From UBA1547 sp035399865 (GTDB lineage: Bacteria; Patescibacteriota; Saccharimonadia; Saccharimonadales; Saccharimonadaceae), in the NCBI GenBank assembly GCA_035399865.1, contig DAOPJW010000003.1, positions 1 to 64,000 of the forward strand: a stretch of 64,000 nucleotides of DNA, in the 5' to 3' direction. The notes below the pieces were generated by a model that saw nothing but the letters and a program-made list of their open reading frames with translations, did no database searches and had not been told where the DNA came from. Below are positions 52,512-60,796 of this stretch, piece by piece. Numbering within the stretch: position 1 is the first letter of the stretch; every line of letters begins with the position of its first letter. The position numbers and the translations under genes were made by a program.

Positions 52512-53281
52512 TGGGACAGCTACTTAATTTAGTTAAAAAAGATCTTGCCGAGCAATGGCGAACGAAAAAAATACTGATTATCGCGGTTGTTCTTATGTTT
52601 TCTGCAATAGCTTCACCGATACTTGCAAAAATTATGCCAGAAATTTTAAAATCAGTTTCTACTCAAGGTATTACTATTACTCTTCCTGATCCGAGTTATA
52701 AGGATGCTATTGATCAATTTATCAAGAATGTTAGTCAAATTGGGTTGCTTGTTTTGGTTTTTGTCGTCGCAAGTGCTATGACTGATGAAAAAAATAAAAG
52801 GACTCTTGAGATTGTAATGACTAAGCCAATTTCTAGGCAAATTTTCGTATTGTCAAAATACGTAGCTTATTTCATTAGTCTTGCTATTATTTTTACCATT
52901 TCTTCATTAATTTTTTATCAATATTCCGTCGATATATTTAGCGAATATAGCTGGAATAATTTTATAATCATGTCTAAGTGTATATTTGCCTTCATAATAA
53001 TGGTGGTCTCATTCACGATCATGGTTAGTACGCTGGTTAAAAATTCCATCGTTGCTGGTGGTATAGGATTTGTATTCTATTTATTATTCGGAACGATTCT
53101 AAGTATGATTCAAGTCGTTAAGGATTATTCTCCAAATATAATACTCTCAAATTATCAAGAAATTTTAAAAAGTGGCTATAACGATGATTTGGCTAAACCG
53201 TTACTTGTAATTGTTCTGGTTGTTATCTTCTCTATATCAATATCGATGTTAGTGTTTAGACATCAAGAGATTGAGAAATAA
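52511..53281 (+). CDS. ABC-2 permease
   Basis: 256 residues from ATG 52511 (MGQLLNLVKKDLAEQWRTKKILI) with SD GAGAAGGA. About six helices; ASAMTDEKNKRTLEIVMTKPISR is the cytosolic motif of ABC-2 permeases. It pairs with the ATPase immediately upstream. Last gene of the three-gene unit, followed by a symmetrical terminator. Confidence 0.88.
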   Translation: MGQLLNLVKKDLAEQWRTKKILIIAVVLMFSAIASPILAKIMPEILKSVSTQGITITLPDPSYKDAIDQFIKNVSQIGLLVLVFVVASAMTDEKNKRTLEIVMTKPISRQIFVLSKYVAYFISLAIIFTISSLIFYQYSVDIFSEYSWNNFIIMSKCIFAFIIMVVSFTIMVSTLVKNSIVAGGIGFVFYLLFGTILSMIQVVKDYSPNIILSNYQEILKSGYNDDLAKPLLVIVLVVIFSISISMLVFRHQEIEK

Positions 53282-53315
53282 TTACTCAATAATATTTACT
53301 AATTTTATAGATTTA

Positions 53316-53350
53316 AATATATAAACTGACCAGTCAGGTCAGTTTATATT
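53316..53350. terminator. Bidirectional terminator between the ABC operon and tRNA-Ser(GCU)
   Basis: Perfect 12-bp stem TATAAACTGACC / GGTCAGTTTATA around AGTCA, A/T-rich on both sides. Confidence 0.8.
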
Positions 53351-53351
53351 A

Positions 53352-53444
53352 TGGCGGAGGAGGGGAGATTCGAACTCCCGCTCCAGGTCTCCCCAGACTA
53401 ACGATTTAGCAAACCGTCCCCTTCAGCCACTTGGGTACTCCTCC
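53352..53444 (-). tRNA. tRNA-Ser (anticodon GCU)
   Basis: 93 nt with encoded CCA. Acceptor GGAGGAG / CTCCTCC, anticodon stem ACGGT / ATCGT with loop TTGCTAA, long variable arm, T arm with GTTCGAATC. Its first 21 nt are repeated in the tandem array immediately upstream. Confidence 0.95.
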
Positions 53445-53745
53445 GTACATTGTAGAGTTTCGTTTTCACGTAACTCCTNNNNNNNNNNNNNNNNNNNNNN
53501 NNNNNNNNNNNNNNNNNNNNNNNNNNNNNNNNNNNNNNNNNNNNNNNNNNNNNNNNNNNNNNNNNNNNNNNNNNNNNNCTAGGGGGACGGTTGCCGTCCA
53601 TCATTTACGTTTCACGCAGCAGCCACTTGGGTACTCCTCCGTACATTGTAGAGTTTCGTTTTCACGTAACTCCTGTATGAAACGTAAGTCTAGGGGGACG
53701 GTTGCCGTCCATCATTTACGTTTCACGCAGCAGCCACTTGGGTAA
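53424..53745 (-). repeat. 111-bp tandem repeat: tRNA-Ser 5' fragment + hairpin
   Basis: Unit boundaries at 53424, 53620 and 53731 (period 111 bp between the last two). Read on the minus strand, each unit holds the first 21 nt of tRNA-Ser (GGAGGAGTACCCAAGTGGCTG without the final bases in the outermost copy), a nested hairpin, and ~34 nt of tRNA upstream flank. Hairpin: outer arms TGAAACGTAA / TTACGTTTCA, inner arms GGACGG / CCGTCC. The array carries a 100-N gap. No protein is believed to be encoded here. Confidence 0.9.
53479..53578. other. Assembly gap (100 Ns) inside the 111-bp tandem repeat
   Basis: The missing piece between the flanks is 15 bp in the intact copy; putting 15 bp in place of the Ns restores the 111-bp period exactly. 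The true length is 15 bp plus an unknown number of 111-bp units. Confidence 0.9.
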
Positions 53746-53797
53746 CCTCTAAAACAACTTTTCGCTGATTTATTGTAACATAACGGGAGGTGTTAGT

Positions 53798-54385
53798 CTA
53801 AGTCGACAACATATTATTTAATTTTGGATATATCAAGTCGCATATGATTTGGTGACCCTTGTTATTAGGGTGTATTCCATCAGTTAATAATTTGTTTTTC
53901 TTGAGTTTATTCGTAAACGGCTCTAATATTTCCACAAATCCTATGTTATTTTGTGCACAAAAATTAGACAGCGTTCTATCAAAATCTTTAATGCGAAAAT
54001 TTGTATAACCGTTATCATCGGTATTTATTGAATTTTCTTCGCAAGGTGCTAAACCGACAAATAAAATTTTATTCGAATATTGTTCTGCTTGTTCAAGAAT
54101 TTTGTATAAATTTCGTCTAAAGTTTTCGGTAGTAGAAAAATATTGACCAGATTTTGTTCTAGAATCATTTACGCCTATGGCGATAATTATTGTTTTGTTA
54201 TCGGATACGTTTTCGTTCAAATCATCTGATATGCGATTTAATAGACTATAAGATGAATCACCGCTAACTCCAAGATTTACAAATTTTATTTCTTGATTAA
54301 ATTTTTTGCTTAAACGCTCGACCCATCCTCCGGCACTGTCGAAATATCCTTCAGTGATACTATCGCCAAAACATAGTACATCCAT
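53798..54385 (-). CDS. SGNH/GDSL hydrolase (TesA-like, cytoplasmic)
   Basis: 195 residues, single domain. Block I CFGDSITEGYFDS, GVSGDSS, block III AIGVNDSR and block V LTDGIHPNNKGH give the Ser-Asp-His triad and oxyanion hole. No signal peptide. The family includes acyl-thioesterases and esterases or acetylhydrolases; substrate unknown. It is 5 nt downstream of the membrane-protein gene at 54391. Confidence 0.9.
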   Translation of the reverse strand: MDVLCFGDSITEGYFDSAGGWVERLSKKFNQEIKFVNLGVSGDSSYSLLNRISDDLNENVSDNKTIIIAIGVNDSRTKSGQYFSTTENFRRNLYKILEQAEQYSNKILFVGLAPCEENSINTDDNGYTNFRIKDFDRTLSNFCAQNNIGFVEILEPFTNKLKKNKLLTDGIHPNNKGHQIICDLIYPKLNNMLST

Positions 54386-54390
54386 TGTTG

Positions 54391-55128
54391 CTAACCTTTT
54401 ACATATATCGATTCAATAAAATTATTAGCCTTTTCACGAAATTCGATACGAGAATTTGGTAAAACTTTTACGACAAGAATAACTGCATATAGTACCGCAA
54501 AACCGCACATTATTGATGGAATACCTTTTATCGTATTTGGATCAATCACATTTATAGTAGTTGTTGGCAATAAAAATACTAGATAGCCGATTACCATTGA
54601 TTGAAGAGCTTTTTTATGTTTTGGTAATTCATTACTCCATAACCAAGCTAATGCCACACCTATTATTAACCACCCATAATAATAAATACCAAAAGGAATA
54701 GAGATAGATTTGAACGCACTAAACACTGCATAATTTGGATAGCATTGATTAATATTTACTGAGTTGGTTACAAAAATGTAAAATAAGAAAAATGATGCAC
54801 AGCTCGTATACGCTGTGGTAATCAATGCAGGAATCTTTTTACCAGAAATTGCAACCAACATATGTATACCAAGTGCTGGAAGAAGAGTGATTGCCCCGTA
54901 GCCTATTTTTGCCCACTGAGTATTTGATAATCCTATGCCTCCACAAATCATGTATTCAGCTAATTGGAATGTTCCAAGTGATATGAGCATAATAATTGAT
55001 AGTTTTGTTATTGTGTTAATTTTATATCGCCAAAATGTATAGATAGCCAAGCTAAATTCAATAATAAACGTTGCAAGCATCACTGGCGGTGAAAAACATA
55101 ATAATTTGCCTTGATATTTTTTAAACAT
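54391..55128 (-). CDS. Seven-helix membrane protein, unknown
   Basis: 245 residues with about seven hydrophobic helices; no soluble catalytic domain. The helix arrangement recalls the 7TM N-terminal sensor region of some histidine kinases, but no kinase part follows. It shares an operon with the SGNH hydrolase gene (5 nt). A TATAAT lies 9 nt before the ATG. Function unknown. Confidence 0.75.
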   Translation of the reverse strand: MFKKYQGKLLCFSPPVMLATFIIEFSLAIYTFWRYKINTITKLSIIMLISLGTFQLAEYMICGGIGLSNTQWAKIGYGAITLLPALGIHMLVAISGKKIPALITTAYTSCASFFLFYIFVTNSVNINQCYPNYAVFSAFKSISIPFGIYYYGWLIIGVALAWLWSNELPKHKKALQSMVIGYLVFLLPTTTINVIDPNTIKGIPSIMCGFAVLYAVILVVKVLPNSRIEFREKANNFIESIYVKG

Positions 55129-55214
55129 AATAGGGTTATTATAACTTATTTTAGGTTTGATAATAGAGCTATAAAAGTTTATGATAAAGACAGTTATTTA
55201 AGTTGGGGGCACTG

Positions 55215-56114
55215 GTGAATATTATCGAAACCAATAAATTGACTAAATATTATGGCAAAACACTTGGTATTGTCGATGTAGATATGTCTGTCGTAGAAGG
55301 AGAAATATTTGGCTTTATTGGTCCAAATGGTGCCGGAAAGTCGACGACTATCAGGACACTTTTAGGATTGATTTACCCGACTAGTGGGAGTGCAAAAATT
55401 TTTGGAAAAGATATCATCGAACATGGTCCAGAAATTAAAGAAGAAATTGGCTATCTTCCTTCTGAAGTTTTTTATTATGACGACATGAGAGTCATCGACT
55501 TACTAAGATATTCTGGAAGTTTTTATAAGAAGGAAAAAAAAATTATTGAATCGCGGATAATAGAACTTGCTGAATATTTAGATTTAGATTTAAACAGAAA
55601 AATTGATGATTTATCTTATGGCAATAAAAAGAAAGTTGGAATAGTCCAAGGCTTATTACACAGTCCAAAATTAATAATTCTTGATGAGCCAACAGGGGGA
55701 TTAGACCCCTTAATGCAACAGAGATTTTTTGACTTACTGCGAGAAGAAAATAAAAAGGGAGCAACCATATTATTTTCATCACATATTCTTGGCGAGGTCC
55801 AGAAACTTTGTGATCGAGTGGCTATTATTAAGAATGGCAAAATCGTAAAAGTTGAAAAAATCAGTGATTTGGCGAAAAATACCCATAAACGTTTCAAAAT
55901 CGATACCATTAAAAAAATTGACGATAAAATATTTTCTGAATTGAAAGGTATTAGTGATCTAAATGTTACTAATAACTCGGCCAATTTTCTTTTTAGAGGA
56001 AACATAAATGATGTCATAAAAATTGTTGTAAAATTGGATTTAACGAATATGTTAATCGAAGAGCCTGATTTAGAAGAAATATTTATGCATTATTATCGAA
56101 CGGATGATGAGTAA
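55215..56114 (+). CDS. ABC transporter ATPase (second ABC-2 exporter)
   Basis: 299 residues from GTG 55215, where GGGGG is 8 nt upstream; a TTG at 55203 is an alternative. Walker A GPNGAGKST, signature LSYGNKKKVGIVQGL (LSYGN instead of LSGGQ, common in this subgroup), Walker B LIILDEPTGGLDP, H-loop SSHIL. Like the DrrA/NatA/YhaQ group. Followed within 3 nt by two permease genes. Confidence 0.9.
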   Translation: MNIIETNKLTKYYGKTLGIVDVDMSVVEGEIFGFIGPNGAGKSTTIRTLLGLIYPTSGSAKIFGKDIIEHGPEIKEEIGYLPSEVFYYDDMRVIDLLRYSGSFYKKEKKIIESRIIELAEYLDLDLNRKIDDLSYGNKKKVGIVQGLLHSPKLIILDEPTGGLDPLMQQRFFDLLREENKKGATILFSSHILGEVQKLCDRVAIIKNGKIVKVEKISDLAKNTHKRFKIDTIKKIDDKIFSELKGISDLNVTNNSANFLFRGNINDVIKIVVKLDLTNMLIEEPDLEEIFMHYYRTDDE

Positions 56115-56117
56115 AAT

Positions 56118-56915
56118 ATGAACATAATTAAGCGAGAGCTTAAAGCTAATTGGAAGTCGACTATAGTTTGGATTGTTTCGATATCAGCTATGGTGTTAGC
56201 TTTTCTACTAATGTTTCCAGCTTTTTCTGGTGACGTCGAGGTTATGAAAAATATTTTAAAAAATTTTCCACCAGCGGTTCAAACAGCTCTTAGTTTTTCT
56301 TTTGAAAACATTTTTACTATCAATGGGTTCTTGGCATATTTGCTTACTTTTTTGACTTTAGCTGGAGCAATCCAAGCTATGAATTTAGGAGTTGGGATTA
56401 TCTCAAAAGAAGAAAGTGGCAAAACTGTTGATTTTTTATTAAGTAAGCCAATTTCTAGAATAAGAGTGATAACAGAGAAAATTACTGCATCCATGTTTCT
56501 CTTATTGGTTACTAATCTAGTTTTTGTTTCGGTTACTATCTTGGTTGGCAAATCAGTTGCAAGTTCAGATTTTGATATCAAAACTTATATTTTGATTATA
56601 ATGATTATGCCATTAATACAGTTATTCTTCTTATCTCTAGGTATCATTTTTTCGGTCGTCATTCCAAAAATTAAATCCGTAATAGGAGTATCCTTGCCAG
56701 TTGTCTTTATTTTGTTTTTTATTGGTATGCTAAGTTCATTACTTGATAATGATAGCTTAAAATATCTAAGCCCGTTCAAATATTACGATTCGAATTATAT
56801 TATTGAACACGTTACTTTTGATACTCATTTTTTGATTGTTGAAGCAGTATTTGTTATTGTCGCTATTCTGACAAGCTATATTATTTACATAAAAAAAGAT
56901 ACTAAATCTTTTTAA
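56118..56915 (+). CDS. ABC-2 permease subunit A
   Basis: 265 residues, six helices. KRELKANWKSTIVWIVSISAMV and the cytosolic ISKEESGKTVDFLLSKPISR motif identify an ABC-2 permease. It pairs with the paralogue that follows to make a heterodimeric channel. Confidence 0.88.
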   Translation: MNIIKRELKANWKSTIVWIVSISAMVLAFLLMFPAFSGDVEVMKNILKNFPPAVQTALSFSFENIFTINGFLAYLLTFLTLAGAIQAMNLGVGIISKEESGKTVDFLLSKPISRIRVITEKITASMFLLLVTNLVFVSVTILVGKSVASSDFDIKTYILIIMIMPLIQLFFLSLGIIFSVVIPKIKSVIGVSLPVVFILFFIGMLSSLLDNDSLKYLSPFKYYDSNYIIEHVTFDTHFLIVEAVFVIVAILTSYIIYIKKDTKSF

Positions 56916-56926
56916 TAAGGATAAAT

Positions 56927-57724
56927 ATGAATGTACTGATTAGAGAATTAAAAACGTATAGAAAAAGCCTGTTATTTTGGTCAATCGGTATGATTTTACT
57001 GATTTGGGCAAGTATGGTTAAATATTCCGCTTTTAGTACGGCTGATCAATCAGTAAATGAACTAATGAAACAATTTCCTCAATCAATTCAGGCAATATTT
57101 GGTTTAACAGGATTTGACCTTACTACTATAAGTGGTTTTTTTGGGGCAATGTTTATGTATACTGCATTAATAGCCACGGTGCATGCAGTTATTATTGGTT
57201 CAGATATTGTTTCTAAAGAAGAGCGTGACCATACTACTGAATTTCTTTTTGTTCGACCAATTACTCGCTTGAAAATCTTATCGTCAAAAATTATTGCTGG
57301 TTTGATAATCGTCACTATATTAAACATCGTTGCCTTTTTATCCTCATATTATTTTACAGAGTCTTATTCAGCGAATGGAATGCCTTTTAAAGATATTGTC
57401 TTACTAATGACAGGTTTGTATTTTTTGCAACTCATCTTCTATTCCATTGGCATCGTAACCGCTTCAGTGCTAAAACGACCAAAATTATCGGGTTCAATTG
57501 CTACTTCTATCCTTTTATTTACGTTTATCCTGACAGTATTTATAAATATCAATGAAAAAATCAGTAATTTAAAGTATCTAACGCCTTTTCGATATTTTGA
57601 CGCTAGGGATATATTGTCATCTGGTAGACTCGATATCGTTTATGTTTCGATATCAATGATATTTATTATTTCAATGTTTGTCATTAGTTTAAAAAAATAT
57701 CCAAAGAGAGATTTGAGCGTTTAA
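56927..57724 (+). CDS. ABC-2 permease subunit B
   Basis: 265 residues, the same length and topology as the previous gene and clearly paralogous (IRELKTYRKSLLFWSIGMILL; SKEERDHTTEFLFVRPITR). SD AAGGA 7 nt before the ATG. Last gene of the unit; the murE-like gene has its own -10. Confidence 0.88.
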   Translation: MNVLIRELKTYRKSLLFWSIGMILLIWASMVKYSAFSTADQSVNELMKQFPQSIQAIFGLTGFDLTTISGFFGAMFMYTALIATVHAVIIGSDIVSKEERDHTTEFLFVRPITRLKILSSKIIAGLIIVTILNIVAFLSSYYFTESYSANGMPFKDIVLLMTGLYFLQLIFYSIGIVTASVLKRPKLSGSIATSILLFTFILTVFININEKISNLKYLTPFRYFDARDILSSGRLDIVYVSISMIFIISMFVISLKKYPKRDLSV

Positions 57725-57731
57725 TAAAAGG

Positions 57732-57737
57732 TATAAT
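57732..57737 (+). promoter_or_regulatory. -10 box of the murE-like gene (leaderless)
   Basis: TATAAT, 6 nt before ATG 57744; no SD. Confidence 0.6.
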
Positions 57738-57743
57738 ATTTTT

Positions 57744-59051
57744 ATGTCAAATTTGAGAAAAATTATAAAAAAAATAATACCGGACGGTATTTTTAGAAAG
57801 GTTGAACCTTTCGGGCATTTAATCGAAGCGATAATAGCAAATATACGTTATGGATTTCCATCACGAAAGATGCACATAATTGGCGTAACTGGTACCAATG
57901 GTAAGACGACTACGACATTTTTCATTTATCGTATGCTTCATGAAGCTGGAATGAATGTCGGTGCATTGAGTACTGTTGCCTATGGTTATGGTAACGAGCT
58001 AAAACCACAAATTGAACATATTACCACTGCTCAATCGGGCGTTTTACAACGTCGATTGCGTGATTTTAAAAATGCTGGAGTAGATTGGGTAGTAGTAGAG
58101 ACCTCAAGCCACTCTTTATCACAAAATCGTATATGGGGAGTGCCCTATGAAATTGCTGTCATGACTAATGTCACCCCCGACCATCTTGACTATCACATTA
58201 CATTTGAGAAATATTTAGAGGCAAAGATGGGAGTGTTTAAAATTGCTTCAAAACATGGTCGAAAATTTGGTGTTATAAATTCAGACGATTCAAATGCTCA
58301 AAAATTTATAAATGTTATTCCTAGGTCTGTTACTTATGGCATCAACAGCGGTGATTTAAGAGCAACTGATATTAAATTAGATGTTACTGGCTCTAAATAT
58401 AAAGTAAAAATTGGTAACGAAAATTACGATATTAAAGTAAACATACCAGGTGATTTTAATGTTAGTAATAGTTTGGCAGCAATAGCAGTTGGTATGGAGT
58501 TGGGATTAAGTAAAGAACAGATTGAAAAAGGCATTGATTCACTAAAACATGTTGAAGGACGTATGGCGATCGTCGACGAAGGACAACCTTTTAGGGTAAT
58601 TATCGATCATGCCTCAACTCCAGATGCATTCGAAAGGTTTTTCTTTAACATAAAACCTACCACAAAAGGTAAGTTAATTGCTGTCTTTGGTTCTGCTGGT
58701 CGTCGGGATGAAAATAAGCGCCCAATTCAAGGTGAAATTGCAGGACGATATTGTGATGAAGTAATAATTACAGAAGAAGACGACAGGGATGTTGATGGTA
58801 ATCATATAATGGAGCAAATTGGCGAAGGCGTTAAAAAAGCCGGAAAAGTGTTAGACGAAGATATGTTTTTAGTTCATGATCGCGAATTAGCAATAAAATT
58901 TGCACTTGAACGTGCAGGTGGGACAGATGATACCGTGGTTCTACTTGGAAAAGGACATGAGAAAACTATAGAAAGAGCCGACGGAGAACATCCTTGGGAT
59001 GAAACTGAGATAACTAGAAAGTTACTTAGAAAAATGATGCACAAGTTATGA
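57744..59051 (+). CDS. MurE-like Mur ligase lacking the N-terminal UDP-binding domain
   Basis: 435 residues versus about 490 for canonical MurE. The ATP loop GVTGTNGKTTTTFFIYRM appears at about 48, whereas in MurE a ~100-residue UDP-binding domain precedes it. Central and C-terminal signatures are intact: TSSHSL, TNVTPDHLDYH, ASTPDAFERFF, FGSAGRRDENKRP, LLGKGHE. The amino-acid specificity motif (DNPR for meso-DAP) reads EDDRDVDG, so the added residue cannot be predicted. It probably adds residue 3 of the peptidoglycan stem. Overlaps the next gene by 4 nt. Confidence 0.85.
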   Translation: MSNLRKIIKKIIPDGIFRKVEPFGHLIEAIIANIRYGFPSRKMHIIGVTGTNGKTTTTFFIYRMLHEAGMNVGALSTVAYGYGNELKPQIEHITTAQSGVLQRRLRDFKNAGVDWVVVETSSHSLSQNRIWGVPYEIAVMTNVTPDHLDYHITFEKYLEAKMGVFKIASKHGRKFGVINSDDSNAQKFINVIPRSVTYGINSGDLRATDIKLDVTGSKYKVKIGNENYDIKVNIPGDFNVSNSLAAIAVGMELGLSKEQIEKGIDSLKHVEGRMAIVDEGQPFRVIIDHASTPDAFERFFFNIKPTTKGKLIAVFGSAGRRDENKRPIQGEIAGRYCDEVIITEEDDRDVDGNHIMEQIGEGVKKAGKVLDEDMFLVHDRELAIKFALERAGGTDDTVVLLGKGHEKTIERADGEHPWDETEITRKLLRKMMHKL

Positions 59052-60796
59052 TTTGGTGTTTGAAATTAATCAAAAAAATTAATCAAATTAAATCATGGCA
59101 GGTCGCAATTGTTATTGCATTGATTGGATTAGCCGTATTCTTTTCAGGTTTAAATGGTGGTTTTCAAGGCGATGATACCGATCAAATAATTAAAAATGAA
59201 GCGATTCGATCATTGTCAAATATTGGTCATTTTTTTTCATCTAGTACATTTTGGAATGGCGAAAGATTGGTCGGGGATTTTTATCGCCCCATGATGACAA
59301 CTACATATGCTTTCATTTATGCACTTTTTGGCACTAATCCTATTGGTTTTCATGTTGTACAGCTTATATTATATATGGCATGTGCCTTTTTTCTTTTCCT
59401 ATTCTTGCGGACATTTTTTAAACCAACGGTCGCTTTATTTTTGGCTTTGATATTTTTAGTTCATCCGATAAATTCTCAACCAGTCTTTTCAATACCATCT
59501 ATGCAAGAACCACTGATGTTCTTGTCGGGCATATCGGCCTTATATTTACTGACTATTTCAAATAATACAAAGAGACTATTTTTAGTTGCTTTTCTTTTAT
59601 TCCTATCGCTAATGAGTAAAGAAACGGCCGTAATTTTTATTTGTTTAGCGGTTTTGTATGAATTTTTATATGACAGGGAAAGACTTTTTATATTCATCAA
59701 GATTATATCCGCACCGATAATATTATTCCTAATTCTTAGGATAAGTGCAGTCGGTTTGCGAAATATTACTCTTAGTGCACCAATCGATTTACTAAGCTTC
59801 GGTGAGCGAATGATTACAGTTCCATCGATAATAATGTTTTATATTAATAAGTTCTTTTTTCCTTGTGAACTAGCGACAAGTTATTATTGGACTTATAAAA
59901 CGATTACGTTCGAAGGGTTTGTAATACCGTTAGTTTTAGTTTTGTTGTTATTTGTCGGATTTACGTACGCAGGTTTTTTAATTTACAAAAATAAAAATAA
60001 GAAAGATTTTTTTGCTTATATATTTTTTGGATTATGGACAATTTTAGGCATGTCGCCACATCTGCAAATTATCGCACTTGATATGACGGCCTGTGAAACT
60101 TGGTTTATTGTGCCGATGGTAGGCTTTTTGGGTATATTAGCTTTGATATTCAAGAATTTTTTACCTAAAGTCCAACCTTGTATTGTTTTAACGTTGGCAA
60201 TCATTTTGTTAATTTTACTAGGTGCACGAACGAATATTCGTGGGTTAGATTATCAATCACAAGTCACCTTATCTCTGAAAGATATCACAGTTACTGAAAA
60301 AAATTATTTGGCGATGAATAATTTAGCTAAATATTATATTGATCATAACGAACCCAAAAAAGCACAACAATATGCAGAAAAATCTGTCGAATATTTTCCA
60401 GCAGTTTCAAACTATATAAATCTTGGTGTTATCAAAATGAAACAAAAAGATTATGTTGGAGCCAAAGAAGCTTATATGAAAGCATTAAGTTTTTATCCTC
60501 TTCGGGTTACTTATGAAAATATCGCTATTGTTAACTTTGCCGTTGGAGAATCTTCAGAAAATATTGCTTTTTTAAAAAAGGCACTTTCTGATTTTCCAAA
60601 TGATAGTAGACTATGGAATTATTTAGCCATAGAAGAGGCGAGGGTAGGTAATAATGATGGTGCAAAAAATGCAATTCTAAACGCTTATAGGGTCGGACCG
60701 ATACCTCCTGAATTATACGACTCGATAATTAACAAAAAACCTCTCGATATTCCTATTACTGATACTGATAAAATTATTCAAATTAGGTGGAATTAG
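59048..60796 (+). CDS. GT-C-type membrane glycosyltransferase with C-terminal TPR
   Basis: 582 residues. About ten membrane helices (to residue ~400) with an acidic motif in the first extracytoplasmic loop (GGFQGDDTDQIIKN) where GT-C enzymes carry their catalytic Asp. Three or more TPR units follow (about 420-560; AMNNLAKYYIDHNEPKKAQQYAEK, YINLGVIKMKQKDYVGAKEAY). This is the layout of TMTC-like protein O-mannosyltransferases. It is translationally coupled to the murE-like gene and overlaps the convergent gene by 4 nt. Confidence 0.8.
   Translation: MIWCLKLIKKINQIKSWQVAIVIALIGLAVFFSGLNGGFQGDDTDQIIKNEAIRSLSNIGHFFSSSTFWNGERLVGDFYRPMMTTTYAFIYALFGTNPIGFHVVQLILYMACAFFLFLFLRTFFKPTVALFLALIFLVHPINSQPVFSIPSMQEPLMFLSGISALYLLTISNNTKRLFLVAFLLFLSLMSKETAVIFICLAVLYEFLYDRERLFIFIKIISAPIILFLILRISAVGLRNITLSAPIDLLSFGERMITVPSIIMFYINKFFFPCELATSYYWTYKTITFEGFVIPLVLVLLLFVGFTYAGFLIYKNKNKKDFFAYIFFGLWTILGMSPHLQIIALDMTACETWFIVPMVGFLGILALIFKNFLPKVQPCIVLTLAIILLILLGARTNIRGLDYQSQVTLSLKDITVTEKNYLAMNNLAKYYIDHNEPKKAQQYAEKSVEYFPAVSNYINLGVIKMKQKDYVGAKEAYMKALSFYPLRVTYENIAIVNFAVGESSENIAFLKKALSDFPNDSRLWNYLAIEEARVGNNDGAKNAILNAYRVGPIPPELYDSIINKKPLDIPITDTDKIIQIRWN

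Noticed and set aside
53431..53745. Open frame through the 111-bp tandem repeat
   Set aside because: Exists only because 111 is a multiple of 3; it reads tRNA and hairpin sequence.
53424..53745. Possible CRISPR array
   Set aside because: The whole 111-bp unit is repeated with no unique spacers and no cas genes nearby.
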